Shown here one piece after another: positions 32,221 through 41,086 of a stretch of 51,083 nucleotides of DNA. The stretch comes from Spirochaetaceae bacterium UBA6089. GTDB lineage: Bacteria; Spirochaetota; Spirochaetia; Treponematales; Rectinemataceae. A model generated the notes under the pieces. It saw nothing but the letters and a program-made list of their open reading frames with translations. It ran no database searches and was not told where the DNA came from. The first letter of the stretch is position 1. Every line of letters starts with the position of its first letter. A program made the position numbers and the translations under genes. The stretch is from positions 1-51,083 of the forward strand of contig DIXD01000033.1 in NCBI GenBank assembly GCA_002435985.1, in the 5' to 3' direction.

Positions 32221-32224
32221 CAAT

Positions 32225-32261
32225 GGGTTGTCTAAGGGTTTTTCTTGGACAGCCCTTTTTT
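32225..32261 (+). terminator. Intrinsic terminator of the tRNA pair
   Basis: GGGTTGTCTAAG (32225-32236) pairs with CTTGGACAGCCC (32244-32255), a 12-bp stem with two wobble pairs and a 7-base loop, followed by six T (32256-32261). Confidence 0.93.
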
Positions 32262-32296
32262 GTTGATGGCGATATGGCTCAAGGGCTGGAGACTGA

Positions 32297-33316
32297 ATGG
32301 GGCGCACAATAACATCTTCTACCGTAAAAGCCTTCGTACAATTCATTGTGCTCTCAGGTGTCATTCTGTTGCTTGTGTGCAGCATTTTGATGTTGATCCC
32401 CCCTTTTAGAAAGGACAGCGTCGAAATAAAAATCGAAAAAGGTTCAAGCCTCAGCGTGGTAGCACGCGAGCTCCGTGAGGTACGCATCATCCCTTCATCG
32501 AAGGTCTTTGGGTTGTATATGTATGTTTCAGGGGCAGATCGCACAATAAAACCAGGAACTTACAGCTTTGCTCCCTTGCTTTCCCCGGTTTTGGTCGCCC
32601 AAAAATTGGTTCGTGGAGAGACCATGGCCAAAAAAGTGATGATCCCTGAGGGGAGAACTGCCAGCCAAATAGCACGGATTCTGGAATCTCAGAACATCGT
32701 ATCTCGCGAAGCTTTCTTAAAAGAAGTGAACAACGCCGAATTCGCTCAAAAATTGGGAATTCCTGCTGCAAGTTGCGAGGGGTATCTTTTCCCCGACACC
32801 TACTTCTTTGAAGAGGAGAGCGACCCTCAAGAAGTCATCGAGCAGATGGTTGCCAATTTTCGTGCAGTCATCAAAAGAATAGATGAACGACAGATCACGG
32901 CAGAAGAACTTCATCGAAATGTTATTCTTGCCTCTATAGTCGAGAGAGAGTATCGAGTGCCGGAAGACGCGCCGATCATCGCCTCGGTGTTTTTCAATCG
33001 AATCGAGGCACAGATGCCCTTGCAGTCTTGTGCCACAGTGGTTTATGTATTGACAGAACATCTGGGACAACCCCATCCTTCGGTCGTATACTATAATGAC
33101 CTGAGAGTAAAAGACCCTTATAATACATATATTCACAGGGGCTTGCCTCCTGGCCCGATCTCGAATCCGGGAGAGATAAGTCTCAGAGCCGTACTATTTC
33201 CCTCGAAGACGGATTTTCTGTATTTTAGATTAGAGAGTGCATCTTCCGGAAAACATCGATTTTCTCGTACATTGTCTGAACACAATGAAGTAGCGATCAT
33301 TCCGAAGGGGCTCTAG
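32297..33316 (+). CDS. mltG: Endolytic transglycosylase MltG (YceG family)
   Basis: MltG cuts nascent peptidoglycan strands at the inner membrane and is thought to set glycan length. The 339-residue protein has one N-terminal membrane helix (about 12-35), a LysM-like segment (IEKGSSLSVVARELREVRII), and the catalytic domain with IPEGRTASQIARIL, EGYLFPDTYFF, ASIVEREYRVPEDAPIIASVFFNRI (containing the catalytic Glu), LQSCATVVYVL, and NTYIHRGLPPGPISNPG. GGAG precedes ATG 32297 by five bases. It stands directly before dnaG. Its cell-wall role fits the mre-pbp2-rodA genes further on. Confidence 0.96.
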   Translation: MGRTITSSTVKAFVQFIVLSGVILLLVCSILMLIPPFRKDSVEIKIEKGSSLSVVARELREVRIIPSSKVFGLYMYVSGADRTIKPGTYSFAPLLSPVLVAQKLVRGETMAKKVMIPEGRTASQIARILESQNIVSREAFLKEVNNAEFAQKLGIPAASCEGYLFPDTYFFEEESDPQEVIEQMVANFRAVIKRIDERQITAEELHRNVILASIVEREYRVPEDAPIIASVFFNRIEAQMPLQSCATVVYVLTEHLGQPHPSVVYYNDLRVKDPYNTYIHRGLPPGPISNPGEISLRAVLFPSKTDFLYFRLESASSGKHRFSRTLSEHNEVAIIPKGL

Positions 33317-33323
33317 GATAAGA

Positions 33324-35114
33324 ATGGCGCGAATATCACCACAGATCAGACAGGAAATCCTCGATAAGACGGATTTCCTATCTGTGTATCAAGAGCACGT
33401 CCATCTTCAGAAGAGGGGGTCCTCGTACTGGGGGCTCTGTCCGTTCCATTCAGAGAAGACACCGTCATTTTCGGTGAGCGGCGATACAGGACTTTTCTAT
33501 TGCTTCGGTTGTCACAAGGGCGGTTCGATAATCCAATTTCTTATGGACGTCGAGAAGCTAAGCTATACGGAGGCAATGGAGGAACTCGCACGAAAGGCTG
33601 GTGTGCAGATTCGCTTCGAAGAATCTGAATTTGCGGTCGAGGGCGAGAAGGATCGCCAGGCTCTCTTTGAACTGTATGACAGGCTTTCGAAGACATTTCA
33701 CTGGTTCCTCTTTAATCATGCTTCCGGGAGGAATGCCTTGGATGTGCTCCACAAGAGGGGGCTGAGCGATGATCTCATTCGAAAATTCAGCCTCGGCTAT
33801 GCGCCTTCGAGCAGACAATGGCTGTATTCATTTCTCAAAACAAAGGGATATTCCGATACTTTTCTTAGGCACAGCGGTCTGTTTTCGAAAAACAATCCAA
33901 ATTGGCCTTTGTTTGCCGACCGCATCATGTTTCCCATCGGCGATACAAGAGGAAGGATCATTGCGTTTGGAGGGCGCGCGATGGATCAGGAGGGACCAAA
34001 GTATATCAACAGTCCCGAGACTATGATTTTCAAGAAACAAGACACGCTTTTCGCGCTCTCGCAGGCCATCGATTCCATCAAGCATTTGGATGAAGCGCTT
34101 ATTTGCGAAGGATATATGGACGTGCTCTCTTTTCACGCCGCAGGGATAACGAATGCCGTCGCTCCTCTGGGCACCGCGTTCACCAGTCATCAGGCTATGG
34201 CCATCCGTCGCCGAGCTTCAAAAGTCGTGCTCTGTTTTGATAGCGATGAAGCCGGCTTGCACGCTGCCGAGCGCGCCTGCTCGATTGCCGCCGCAGTAGG
34301 ACTTGAGACCTCGGTGCTTGTGTTGCAAGGAGGCAAGGATGCTTCTGAGATTTTAGAGAAGAAAGGGGCAGGGGAGTTGACGAGATTGGCGAAAAATACT
34401 ATAACCGCTGGATATTTTTTACTTGCACGGGCCGGTCAACTTTTCGATATCTCGACAATGGAGGGAAAGGCGAAAGCAGTCTCTTTTTTGTTCCCCTTTT
34501 TAGATGCTCTCGATTCCGACGTGCGACGCCAGGAGTACATAAAGGAAATTGGGAGAACGCTGGGGGTCGGTGCCCATGCGGTTGAGATGGATTACGCAAA
34601 AGCAAAAGTGTCGGGGATATATCGATCAAGAAATAGTCCATCCCCAGCGTCTAGCATTTTACATTCAGCACGAACATCTGATTTGGTATTTGTCGCGGCT
34701 GCCATTTTGTCGAACGACCCATTCTGGCTTTTATCGGAGCATCTGGACAGCGACAGCTTCGACGATCCGCGGGCAAGGGACCTCTTTTCGGCGCTTCAGG
34801 ATGCCCAAAGAGAGGGTGTCCAGGATGTCGACGGTATCCTTTCCCTCTGTGCCGATGACGCTGCAGTGCGGTTCGTCCGCGAAGTCGATGCCTCTGGCGA
34901 ACTCAAGGCTGGACTTGAGAAGATACTTCAGGATGGTCTGTCCCAAAAACGCAGAGCATCCTTGGAAAAGGAAAGAAAAAAGCTGGTGGCACAACTCCAG
35001 TCCGCGAAGACAAAAGATAGCGCTATCACACAGGAGAAAATGATACTAGAAGAAATTATGAAAATAGATGGAGAACTTAAGGCCCAGGCCACGGGAGGAG
35101 ATATCGATGAGTGA
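33324..35114 (+). CDS. dnaG: DNA primase
   Basis: DnaG makes RNA primers for replication. The 596-residue protein has the N-terminal zinc-binding domain with ligands C39, H42, C60 and C63 (CPFH ... CFGC). The catalytic core follows, with FADRIMFPIGDTRGRIIAFGGRAM and the TOPRIM metal site ICEGYMDVLSFHAAGI and VVLCFDSDEAG. The C-terminal part (about 430-596) is a helical DnaB-interacting domain ending in a Lys/Glu-rich coiled coil. The gene ends eight bases inside rpoD, the dnaG-rpoD pairing of the classical macromolecular synthesis operon. Here rpsU is absent and mltG stands upstream instead. Confidence 0.97.
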   Translation: MARISPQIRQEILDKTDFLSVYQEHVHLQKRGSSYWGLCPFHSEKTPSFSVSGDTGLFYCFGCHKGGSIIQFLMDVEKLSYTEAMEELARKAGVQIRFEESEFAVEGEKDRQALFELYDRLSKTFHWFLFNHASGRNALDVLHKRGLSDDLIRKFSLGYAPSSRQWLYSFLKTKGYSDTFLRHSGLFSKNNPNWPLFADRIMFPIGDTRGRIIAFGGRAMDQEGPKYINSPETMIFKKQDTLFALSQAIDSIKHLDEALICEGYMDVLSFHAAGITNAVAPLGTAFTSHQAMAIRRRASKVVLCFDSDEAGLHAAERACSIAAAVGLETSVLVLQGGKDASEILEKKGAGELTRLAKNTITAGYFLLARAGQLFDISTMEGKAKAVSFLFPFLDALDSDVRRQEYIKEIGRTLGVGAHAVEMDYAKAKVSGIYRSRNSPSPASSILHSARTSDLVFVAAAILSNDPFWLLSEHLDSDSFDDPRARDLFSALQDAQREGVQDVDGILSLCADDAAVRFVREVDASGELKAGLEKILQDGLSQKRRASLEKERKKLVAQLQSAKTKDSAITQEKMILEEIMKIDGELKAQATGGDIDE

Positions 35115-36834
35115 TATAGAGCTCGATCCCGCCATTGTAAAAGTGCTCGAATATGCAAAAGAGAAAAAGACGATTAGTTTCGATGAACTTTCAGACATGC
35201 TCCCGGAACAGATACTCAATTCAGACAAAATGGAAGCGATCATCAACCTCCTCGTCAGCAGCAACATCAAAATAGAAGAGGAAGTACAGGCTGAGGAGGA
35301 GGCTCTTCCGAAGCTGGTCGCAATTCCTTCGAAGAGCAAAATGGTCGCCAACGACAAAGAGATGGCGAGCGATGACCCTGTCCGTCTCTATCTGAGGGAT
35401 ATAGGACGAGAAAACCTCCTGACGGCCGAGCAGGAAGTTGAGCTCTCGAGAACGATGGAGCAGGGTGAGGACATTATAAAGAACACGCTCCGCAAATCTG
35501 GGATGTTGATTCCGGAATTTTACCAGATCGTCATCAAGGCCACACGAAAAGAAGCCAAAGATCTCTCACTCCAGAAAAAAGAAAACACGGAGAAAATCGC
35601 CGAGCGGAGAAGACTCAATCAGTTCTATAAAGAGCTGATCGACTGCTATGCCGTAGATCTGAAGGGCTATGTCGAGCTTAAAAAACAGATTATCGCCAAA
35701 GGAGGGGATATATTCGAGGATAAGCAGCTCAAGGAGATCCGCGAACGCTTATTGCCGATTGTAAACACCATGGATATTCATCCGGAAGAGATCACGGTCT
35801 TTTCGGAAAAGTTCATCGCAACCGCGAAGAAGATAATTCGTTACCGCAAGGAGCAGGATAGGGTGGAGGGCATACTTCAGATCGTATCTTCCAAGGATTT
35901 GAGGGCTCTCGGACGGAACCTCACCATCAAGGAAAAACGAGAGCAAATCGAGCAGCGCCTCGGTCTAAGTGCAGATGAGATCAAAGACCGGATTCGTCAG
36001 CTCCAAGTAAACGAAAAGAAACTAAAGGACATCGAGAATACTTTCGAGACGCCGATCGACAAGATTATTTCCATGGCCCGCGAGGTGAATCGCGGCCGCA
36101 AAATGATGAAAAGTGCAAAAGACAGGCTCATCAAAGCGAACCTGAGGCTCGTAGTCTCGATTGCAAAGAAATACACGAACCGAGGCATGCAATTCTTCGA
36201 CCTTGTCCAAGAAGGGAATATCGGTCTCATCAAGGCCGTCGAAAAATTTGAATACCGCAAAGGGTACAAATTTTCTACGTATGCTACCTGGTGGATACGC
36301 CAAGCGATAACCCGCTCGATCTCGGACCAGGCGAGGACCATCCGCGTGCCTGTGCATATGATCGAGCAGATAAACAAGGTCGTGCGGGAATCTCGGCAAC
36401 TTATGCAGAAACTTGGCCGTGAGCCCACGGATGAGGAAGTCGCGGCCCAGCTAGGCTGGGAGATAGACCGCGTCAAGGCCGTTAAAAATGTTGCACGAGA
36501 GCCGGTATCCCTCGATACGCCCATCGGTGAAGACGAAGATTCTCTTCTTCAGGACTTCATTGAGGACAAAGAGGTGGAGAATCCGGCCGTCAAGACCGAT
36601 TATAACCTCTTGCAGGAACAGCTCCGTATGGTGCTTGCGACGCTCCCTAAGCGGGAACAGGAAGTGCTGCGCATGCGTTTCGGACTGGACGAGGGATATT
36701 CATTGACATTGGAAGAGGTTGGCCTGTATTTTAATGTCACTCGCGAGCGAATTCGACAGATCGAGGCGAAGGCGCTCAAGAAGTTGCGACAATTCAAACG
36801 GAGCCAAAAACTTCGGGATTATATAGATCATTAA
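35107..36834 (+). CDS. rpoD: RNA polymerase primary sigma factor (sigma-70)
   Basis: This is the housekeeping sigma factor, consistent with the TTGACA/TATAAT-like promoters seen in the window. The 575-residue protein has region 1.1 (about 1-90), region 1.2 (DDPVRLYLRDIGRENLL), a large non-conserved insertion (about 130-330) and region 2 (NLRLVVSIAKKYTNRGMQFFDLVQEGNIGL, with the -10 recognition segment YKFSTYATWWIRQAI following it). Region 3 follows, then region 4 with the HTH (LTLEEVGLYFNVTRERIRQIEAKAL). ATG 35107 has GGAGGAG just upstream; an ATG at 35068 lies inside dnaG and has no such site. Confidence 0.98.
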   Translation: MSDIELDPAIVKVLEYAKEKKTISFDELSDMLPEQILNSDKMEAIINLLVSSNIKIEEEVQAEEEALPKLVAIPSKSKMVANDKEMASDDPVRLYLRDIGRENLLTAEQEVELSRTMEQGEDIIKNTLRKSGMLIPEFYQIVIKATRKEAKDLSLQKKENTEKIAERRRLNQFYKELIDCYAVDLKGYVELKKQIIAKGGDIFEDKQLKEIRERLLPIVNTMDIHPEEITVFSEKFIATAKKIIRYRKEQDRVEGILQIVSSKDLRALGRNLTIKEKREQIEQRLGLSADEIKDRIRQLQVNEKKLKDIENTFETPIDKIISMAREVNRGRKMMKSAKDRLIKANLRLVVSIAKKYTNRGMQFFDLVQEGNIGLIKAVEKFEYRKGYKFSTYATWWIRQAITRSISDQARTIRVPVHMIEQINKVVRESRQLMQKLGREPTDEEVAAQLGWEIDRVKAVKNVAREPVSLDTPIGEDEDSLLQDFIEDKEVENPAVKTDYNLLQEQLRMVLATLPKREQEVLRMRFGLDEGYSLTLEEVGLYFNVTRERIRQIEAKALKKLRQFKRSQKLRDYIDH

Positions 36835-36847
36835 TCGAGGTGCCATT

Positions 36848-37771
36848 ATGCCCATGAGAATGGATGAGGTGTTCGGGACTCTTCGGCAGTATCAAGAGAT
36901 ACTCAGCAGGCGGGTGGAATTGGAGAAGCAGCTTGAGGCCATGCCCAAGACTATCGAAATCCAGAACCAGATGCTCTCGCGAGAAAAGAAGTCGCTCTCC
37001 GAGGTGAAGGAACAATATGAAAAATCCGAGGCGAGCCTCAAAGAGCTCCGGCAGGCTTTAGCAGAGGCCGAAATGAAGCGCGAGAATGCCGAAAAGCAGA
37101 TGGACGGCATAACTACACAGCGTGAATATGATTCCGTCAACAAAGAAATCAGAGAGGCATCGGAAAAAGAGCAGGAACTTCGCCGCAGAATTCAGGAGGA
37201 AGAGCGCCGCTTCGCCGACATCGATGATCGGCTGCACCGCATAGAGATGTCGGTCTCGACTCTCGAAGCTGAAATCGCCCAAAAGCGCGCCGAGATCGAT
37301 GAGCACAGCAAAGAGATATCCGATGAGATAGAGACCTTGTGGAGTAAAGAGAATGATCTCACGCACGAGCTGGATGAAGACTTGAAATTTAAATTCGAGC
37401 GAATCATCCGCAGTAAGTCGGGTATGGGTATCGTGCCGATTCATGGAGTGGTGTGCACGGGCTGTCATATGATGTTGCCGGCAAATTTTGTGAATGAAGT
37501 GCGCCAAGCCGACAAAATTGTGTTCTGTCCGTATTGCTCCCGCATTCTATATTACGAAGAGACCGAGACCGACGAATCCATGGAGGAAATCCTCGCAGGT
37601 TCTCTTGTTGATCTGAACAACGACGAAATCGAAGAAGGCGAGGACTCTGAATCGAACGACGACACTGACGAAACATCAGGGAAGGCAAAACGCGGTTCTG
37701 CGCGTAAGAAGAGAGTACAGAGCGAACCGCTGATTGACAACGATTTTCTCATCGATACAATGGATGAATGA
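36848..37771 (+). CDS. Coiled-coil zinc-ribbon protein (CT398-like)
   Basis: The 307-residue product begins with a long coiled coil (about 15-180, Lys/Glu heptads), followed by a C4 zinc ribbon in which VCTGCHMML and FCPYCSRILYYE supply the four cysteines (about 205-240). An acidic, disordered tail (DDTDETSGKAKRG region) ends it. The architecture resembles Chlamydia CT398, a hairpin coiled coil with a zinc ribbon reported to bind the alternative sigma factor RpoN and a flagellar/type III protein. Its place directly after rpoD would fit a sigma- or polymerase-related role, which I infer only. GAGGTG precedes the ATG. Confidence 0.85.
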   Translation: MPMRMDEVFGTLRQYQEILSRRVELEKQLEAMPKTIEIQNQMLSREKKSLSEVKEQYEKSEASLKELRQALAEAEMKRENAEKQMDGITTQREYDSVNKEIREASEKEQELRRRIQEEERRFADIDDRLHRIEMSVSTLEAEIAQKRAEIDEHSKEISDEIETLWSKENDLTHELDEDLKFKFERIIRSKSGMGIVPIHGVVCTGCHMMLPANFVNEVRQADKIVFCPYCSRILYYEETETDESMEEILAGSLVDLNNDEIEEGEDSESNDDTDETSGKAKRGSARKKRVQSEPLIDNDFLIDTMDE

Positions 37772-37781
37772 GTGAATTTGA

Positions 37782-38190
37782 GGCGGGCCGGGCTGCCGCA
37801 GGCTGTGCTTGAGGAAAGTCCGGGCTCGGCAGGGCACGATGCCGGATAACATCCGGGGCAGGAGAGGGCTTGTGGTCCCACAATCGTGGGCCATGAATTC
37901 TCTTCTGTACAGAGAGCGCCACAGAAAACATACCGCCGCCGCAGGGTGGTAAGGGTGAAAAGGCGAGGTAAGAGCTCACCGCATTTCCAGTAATGGAAAT
38001 GGCATGGCAAGCCTCATCGCGAGCAAGGTCAAACAGCGATGGATTGCCCGTCCATGCCGTAATATACGGCAAAAATCGCGGGTAGACCGCTAGAATGTAT
38101 CAGTAATGATACATCAAGAGAGATGGCAGCCATGCGAAAAGTGCAGAAATGCACTCGACGCATACAGAACCCGGCTTACAGGCCCGCCTT
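37782..38190 (+). ncRNA. rnpB: RNase P RNA, bacterial type A, with terminator
   Basis: This is the catalytic RNA that trims tRNA 5' leaders. The conserved core is visible: GAGGAAAGTCCGGGCTC with GCAGGGCACGATGCCGG near the 5' end, AGAGAGCGCCACAGAAAAC, GGTGAAAAGGCGAGGTAAGAGC, ATGGCAAGC with GAGCAAGGTCAAACAG, and GAGATGGCAGCC with AGAACCCGGCTTACAG at the 3' end. The 5' GGCGGGCC pairs with 3' GGCCCGCC (helix P1), and seven T follow, so the end helix also serves as terminator. The ends are accurate to within a few bases. It sits ten bases after the zinc-ribbon gene. Confidence 0.96.
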
Positions 38191-38203
38191 TTTTTGATAT
38201 AGT
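38175..38203 (+). promoter_or_regulatory. Putative promoter overlapping the rnpB 3' end
   Basis: CTTACA (38175-38180, four of six consensus bases) and TATAGT (38198-38203) are 17 bases apart, straddling the rnpB terminator. Transcription would begin a base or two before ATG 38212. Confidence 0.4.
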
Positions 38204-38211
38204 ATCACACA

Positions 38212-39153
38212 ATGTCCAGGAGATTTTTTCAGGGGAAGAGGCCTCGTTCGCGCCGGAAATTCCTATGGTCCGTTGTCGCCGTGATTGCTATTGTCTCTGC
38301 CTCGTCGTTGGGCATCTATGTGCTTATTCATCGTGCACAAGACTCGAATAAAATTCTGTCGTACAGAGCGCTTGCAGATCTGTGGAATTCAGGAAATATC
38401 GAAGGAGCCCTGCGCGAATCTCGCAACGCAACACAAGTCCTCCCATTTGATGACTACTATCTCAGTATAGAAGGCATTGCCTCATATTACATGGGGCTCA
38501 ACGCTCAAGACGAAGAGAACCGTCAACAGTTCTTCGAAGAGTCTGTCATTTCTCTAAGAAAGGCTCTTGCGGTGGGTGTCCCCGCAAAGATGAGAGCACA
38601 GATATATTATGTGCTGGCCAAGGCATACTACCAGAAAGGGGAACCCTGGTTCGACATGGCGGAACGCTATTTTCTCTTGGCAAAGGACCAAGGCAGCAAA
38701 GAGCAAGATATCCCGCAGTATCTCGCGATAGTCTATGCGGGCAGAAAAGATTATCCCCAAGCAGCCGAATGGTTTGAGCTGGCTCTGAAAAATGATTCCT
38801 CGGACACACTTCTGCTCTCCGCCGCGATAACCTATACGAACGTTGGCCAAAAAGAGAAAGCGCAAGCGCTACTCACACGTCTCGAGTCATCTGCCTCCGA
38901 CGCCAAGATCAGATTAAAGGCCAAGCTACTGCTTGCGCAGGACAGTTTGGATGCGGGCGATATCGACGCCGCACTCCAACGTTTTCAAGAAGTGTTGAAG
39001 GACGATCCTCTCAATGTGGATGCCTGGTATGGGCTTGGTCTAGTATACTCCAAGCAAAACGATCAGTTGGGTGCTAGGGCAGCTTTCAGAAAGGTTGTAC
39101 AAATCGACCCGTATCATGCCGAGGCAAGGCAACGTTTGGCCGAGAAATTATAA
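38212..39153 (+). CDS. TPR membrane protein upstream of mreB
   Basis: The 313-residue product starts with a basic stretch (RRFFQGKRPRSRRKFLW), has one membrane helix (about 18-40), and then a run of TPR units (for example AAEWFELALKNDSSDTLLLSAAITYTN and ALQRFQEVLKDDPLNVDAWYGLGLVY) facing the periplasm. Its position before mreB suggests a scaffold for the elongation machinery; a TPR gene at this place is, as I recall, also present in Treponema. There is no Shine-Dalgarno before the ATG and a -10-like box lies eight bases upstream, so translation may be leaderless. Its stop lies in a 13-bp duplication. Confidence 0.82.
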   Translation: MSRRFFQGKRPRSRRKFLWSVVAVIAIVSASSLGIYVLIHRAQDSNKILSYRALADLWNSGNIEGALRESRNATQVLPFDDYYLSIEGIASYYMGLNAQDEENRQQFFEESVISLRKALAVGVPAKMRAQIYYVLAKAYYQKGEPWFDMAERYFLLAKDQGSKEQDIPQYLAIVYAGRKDYPQAAEWFELALKNDSSDTLLLSAAITYTNVGQKEKAQALLTRLESSASDAKIRLKAKLLLAQDSLDAGDIDAALQRFQEVLKDDPLNVDAWYGLGLVYSKQNDQLGARAAFRKVVQIDPYHAEARQRLAEKL

Positions 39154-39170
39154 AGGCAAATTATAAAGGC
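39145..39170. repeat. Tandem 13-bp duplication at TPR gene end
   Basis: AAATTATAAAGGC is repeated exactly, head to tail (39145-39157 and 39158-39170). The first copy contains the TPR stop codon. The second is followed by AAGGAGAAG, the mreB ribosome binding site, so the duplication lengthens the gap between the two genes. Confidence 0.95.
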
Positions 39171-39183
39171 AAGGAGAAGAGCA

Positions 39184-40218
39184 GTGGGTATTTTTGACAT
39201 GTTTAGTCCTGATATCGGCATTGATCTCGGGACATGCAATACGCTCATCTATGTGAAAGGGAAGGGCATTGTGCTCAATGAACCGTCGGTCGTAGCCATC
39301 GAAAGGGGTACGAACCGTCTCGTGGCCGTCGGCACCGAGGCCAAGAGCATGCTTTCGAGGACTCCTACCGATATCATCGCCAAACGTCCTTTGAGAGATG
39401 GCGTGATCGCCGATCCCGATATGACCGAGAAGATGATCAAATATTTCATTCAAAAGGTGTTTCCCAAAGCCCTTTTCTTTAAACCCAGAGTGGTGATCGG
39501 CGTGCCGACCTGCATCACGAAGGTCGAGGAAAATGCAGTCATAGACTCAACATATAAGGCTGGAGCCCGAATGGTGAAGGTTATAGCCGAATCGCTCGCA
39601 GCAGCCATCGGTGCCGGCATCCCCATTACGGAGCCCGCAGGGCATATGATCTGCGATATCGGTGGTGGCACTACCGAGATCTCCGTGATTTCCCTAAAGG
39701 GCATGGTTGTGACGAGTGCGATTCGTGTCGGCGGCGATGAGTTCGATGAAGCCATCGTCAAACACATCCGCAATATTCACAACTTGATAATAGGTGAGCA
39801 GACCGCAGAAAGACTGAAGATCGAGATCGGAAACGCAAATCCGGAGAGGACTATCGAGAAGATGGAAATAAAGGGTACCGATGCAATCACCGGGTTGCCA
39901 CGACGCTTTGAGGTCGATTCTGTAGAAATACGCGAAGCCCTTATGGATTCGGTGAATCTCATTGTCGAAGAAATAAAGAAAACCCTCGGGAAAACACCGC
40001 CGGAACTAGCGGCAGACATCGTCGAGCGGGGTATCGTCCTCTCCGGGGGCGGTGCGCTCTTAAAGGGCTTTCCGAAGCTCATCGCTAAAGAGACGGGTGT
40101 CCCCGTGATACTTGCAGAACGCCCTCTCGAGTGTGTGGCGGTCGGAGCGGGCAAGTACTTAGAGATCATGCAGAAGAATCTAGGGAGTAGCAGCGTCTAC
40201 GAAAGCCTGAACCTATGA
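39184..40218 (+). CDS. mreB: Rod shape-determining protein MreB
   Basis: MreB is the bacterial actin that directs lateral wall synthesis. The 344-residue protein has the actin-fold nucleotide motifs: phosphate 1 IGIDLGTCNTLIYVKG, connecting VVIGVPTCITKVE, phosphate 2 DIGGGTTEISVISL, and adenosine LSGGGALLKGF. GTG 39184 is the start, with AAGGAGAAG eight bases upstream. It heads mreBCD-pbp2-rodA, the elongasome set. In helical spirochaetes this machinery places growth along the cell cylinder. Confidence 0.98.
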   Translation: MGIFDMFSPDIGIDLGTCNTLIYVKGKGIVLNEPSVVAIERGTNRLVAVGTEAKSMLSRTPTDIIAKRPLRDGVIADPDMTEKMIKYFIQKVFPKALFFKPRVVIGVPTCITKVEENAVIDSTYKAGARMVKVIAESLAAAIGAGIPITEPAGHMICDIGGGTTEISVISLKGMVVTSAIRVGGDEFDEAIVKHIRNIHNLIIGEQTAERLKIEIGNANPERTIEKMEIKGTDAITGLPRRFEVDSVEIREALMDSVNLIVEEIKKTLGKTPPELAADIVERGIVLSGGGALLKGFPKLIAKETGVPVILAERPLECVAVGAGKYLEIMQKNLGSSSVYESLNL

Positions 40219-40234
40219 GCCCGGCAGGATAGGC

Positions 40235-41086
40235 ATGAAAAATAGTCGTGTTCATGGTCCTACTCGAATCGTACATCGAAAAGCTGCTATCTGTTTGGTT
40301 CTTTCCCTCACGATTTTGTTTGTCTCGACAAAAACCATGGCTAGGATTCCTGATATTTTTCAAGGTTATATCATAGGAGGGATACAAAGAGGATATGCAG
40401 CCGTGAGTTCTTTCTTCTCACGCTCGATCGGCGCCGTTTCTCAGCTTCGCTCACTCCAAAGAGATTACGAGGCTCTTCTGGACAAAATGCAGGATTATGA
40501 GTTGAGAGAACGGGATTTTTTAGCGCTAAAAGAAGAGAATCAGCGATTGAAGGAGCTCTTGGACTTGCCTAATCTACCGGACACGAAAAAAATAGCCGCT
40601 CGTATCATCGCACGAGATCCGAGCAACATCTACTCCTCGCTTGTCATCGATAAAGGATATGTTGATGGTATCAAGAAGTATATGCCTGTCATCGCATATC
40701 AGGACGGCGTGGAAGGTTTGGTCGGAAAGATCATAGAGGTCAACGCTTCGACAAGTGTACTCCATCCGCTCTATGATCAGCGTTTTTTTGCTGCGGCCCG
40801 ACTCGCAAAGACACGCGCTGAAGGGATGATCAACGGCCAGGGGTTTCGGGATTCGCCTTTGAATTTGTTGTATATTCCGAAAAGCGAAATGGAGCAACTC
40901 AAGCAGGGCGATATCGTCGTGACCAGCGGATTGGATCAGGTATTTCCGTCGGAGATCATGATCGGAAGGGTTGAGAGCTTTAGGCTGAACGAATCTTCGA
41001 GTTCTCTCGTCATCGACGTATGGCCCAGCATCGACCTCAGTCGAATTGAGTATGTGTTTGCTCTCGATAGAGGACCAAACGAATGA
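40235..41086 (+). CDS. mreC: Rod shape-determining protein MreC
   Basis: MreC links cytoplasmic MreB to periplasmic PBP2. The 283-residue protein has one membrane helix (about 12-32), a coiled coil (about 65-110, YEALLDKMQDYELRERDFLALKEENQRLKELL), and the paired beta domains (AARIIARDPSNIYSSLVIDKGYVDGIK, VGKIIEVNASTSVLHPL, LLYIPKSEMEQLKQGDIVVTSGLDQVFPSEIMIGRV, here described in parts). It starts 16 bases after mreB and overlaps mreD by four bases. Confidence 0.95.
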   Translation: MKNSRVHGPTRIVHRKAAICLVLSLTILFVSTKTMARIPDIFQGYIIGGIQRGYAAVSSFFSRSIGAVSQLRSLQRDYEALLDKMQDYELRERDFLALKEENQRLKELLDLPNLPDTKKIAARIIARDPSNIYSSLVIDKGYVDGIKKYMPVIAYQDGVEGLVGKIIEVNASTSVLHPLYDQRFFAAARLAKTRAEGMINGQGFRDSPLNLLYIPKSEMEQLKQGDIVVTSGLDQVFPSEIMIGRVESFRLNESSSSLVIDVWPSIDLSRIEYVFALDRGPNE

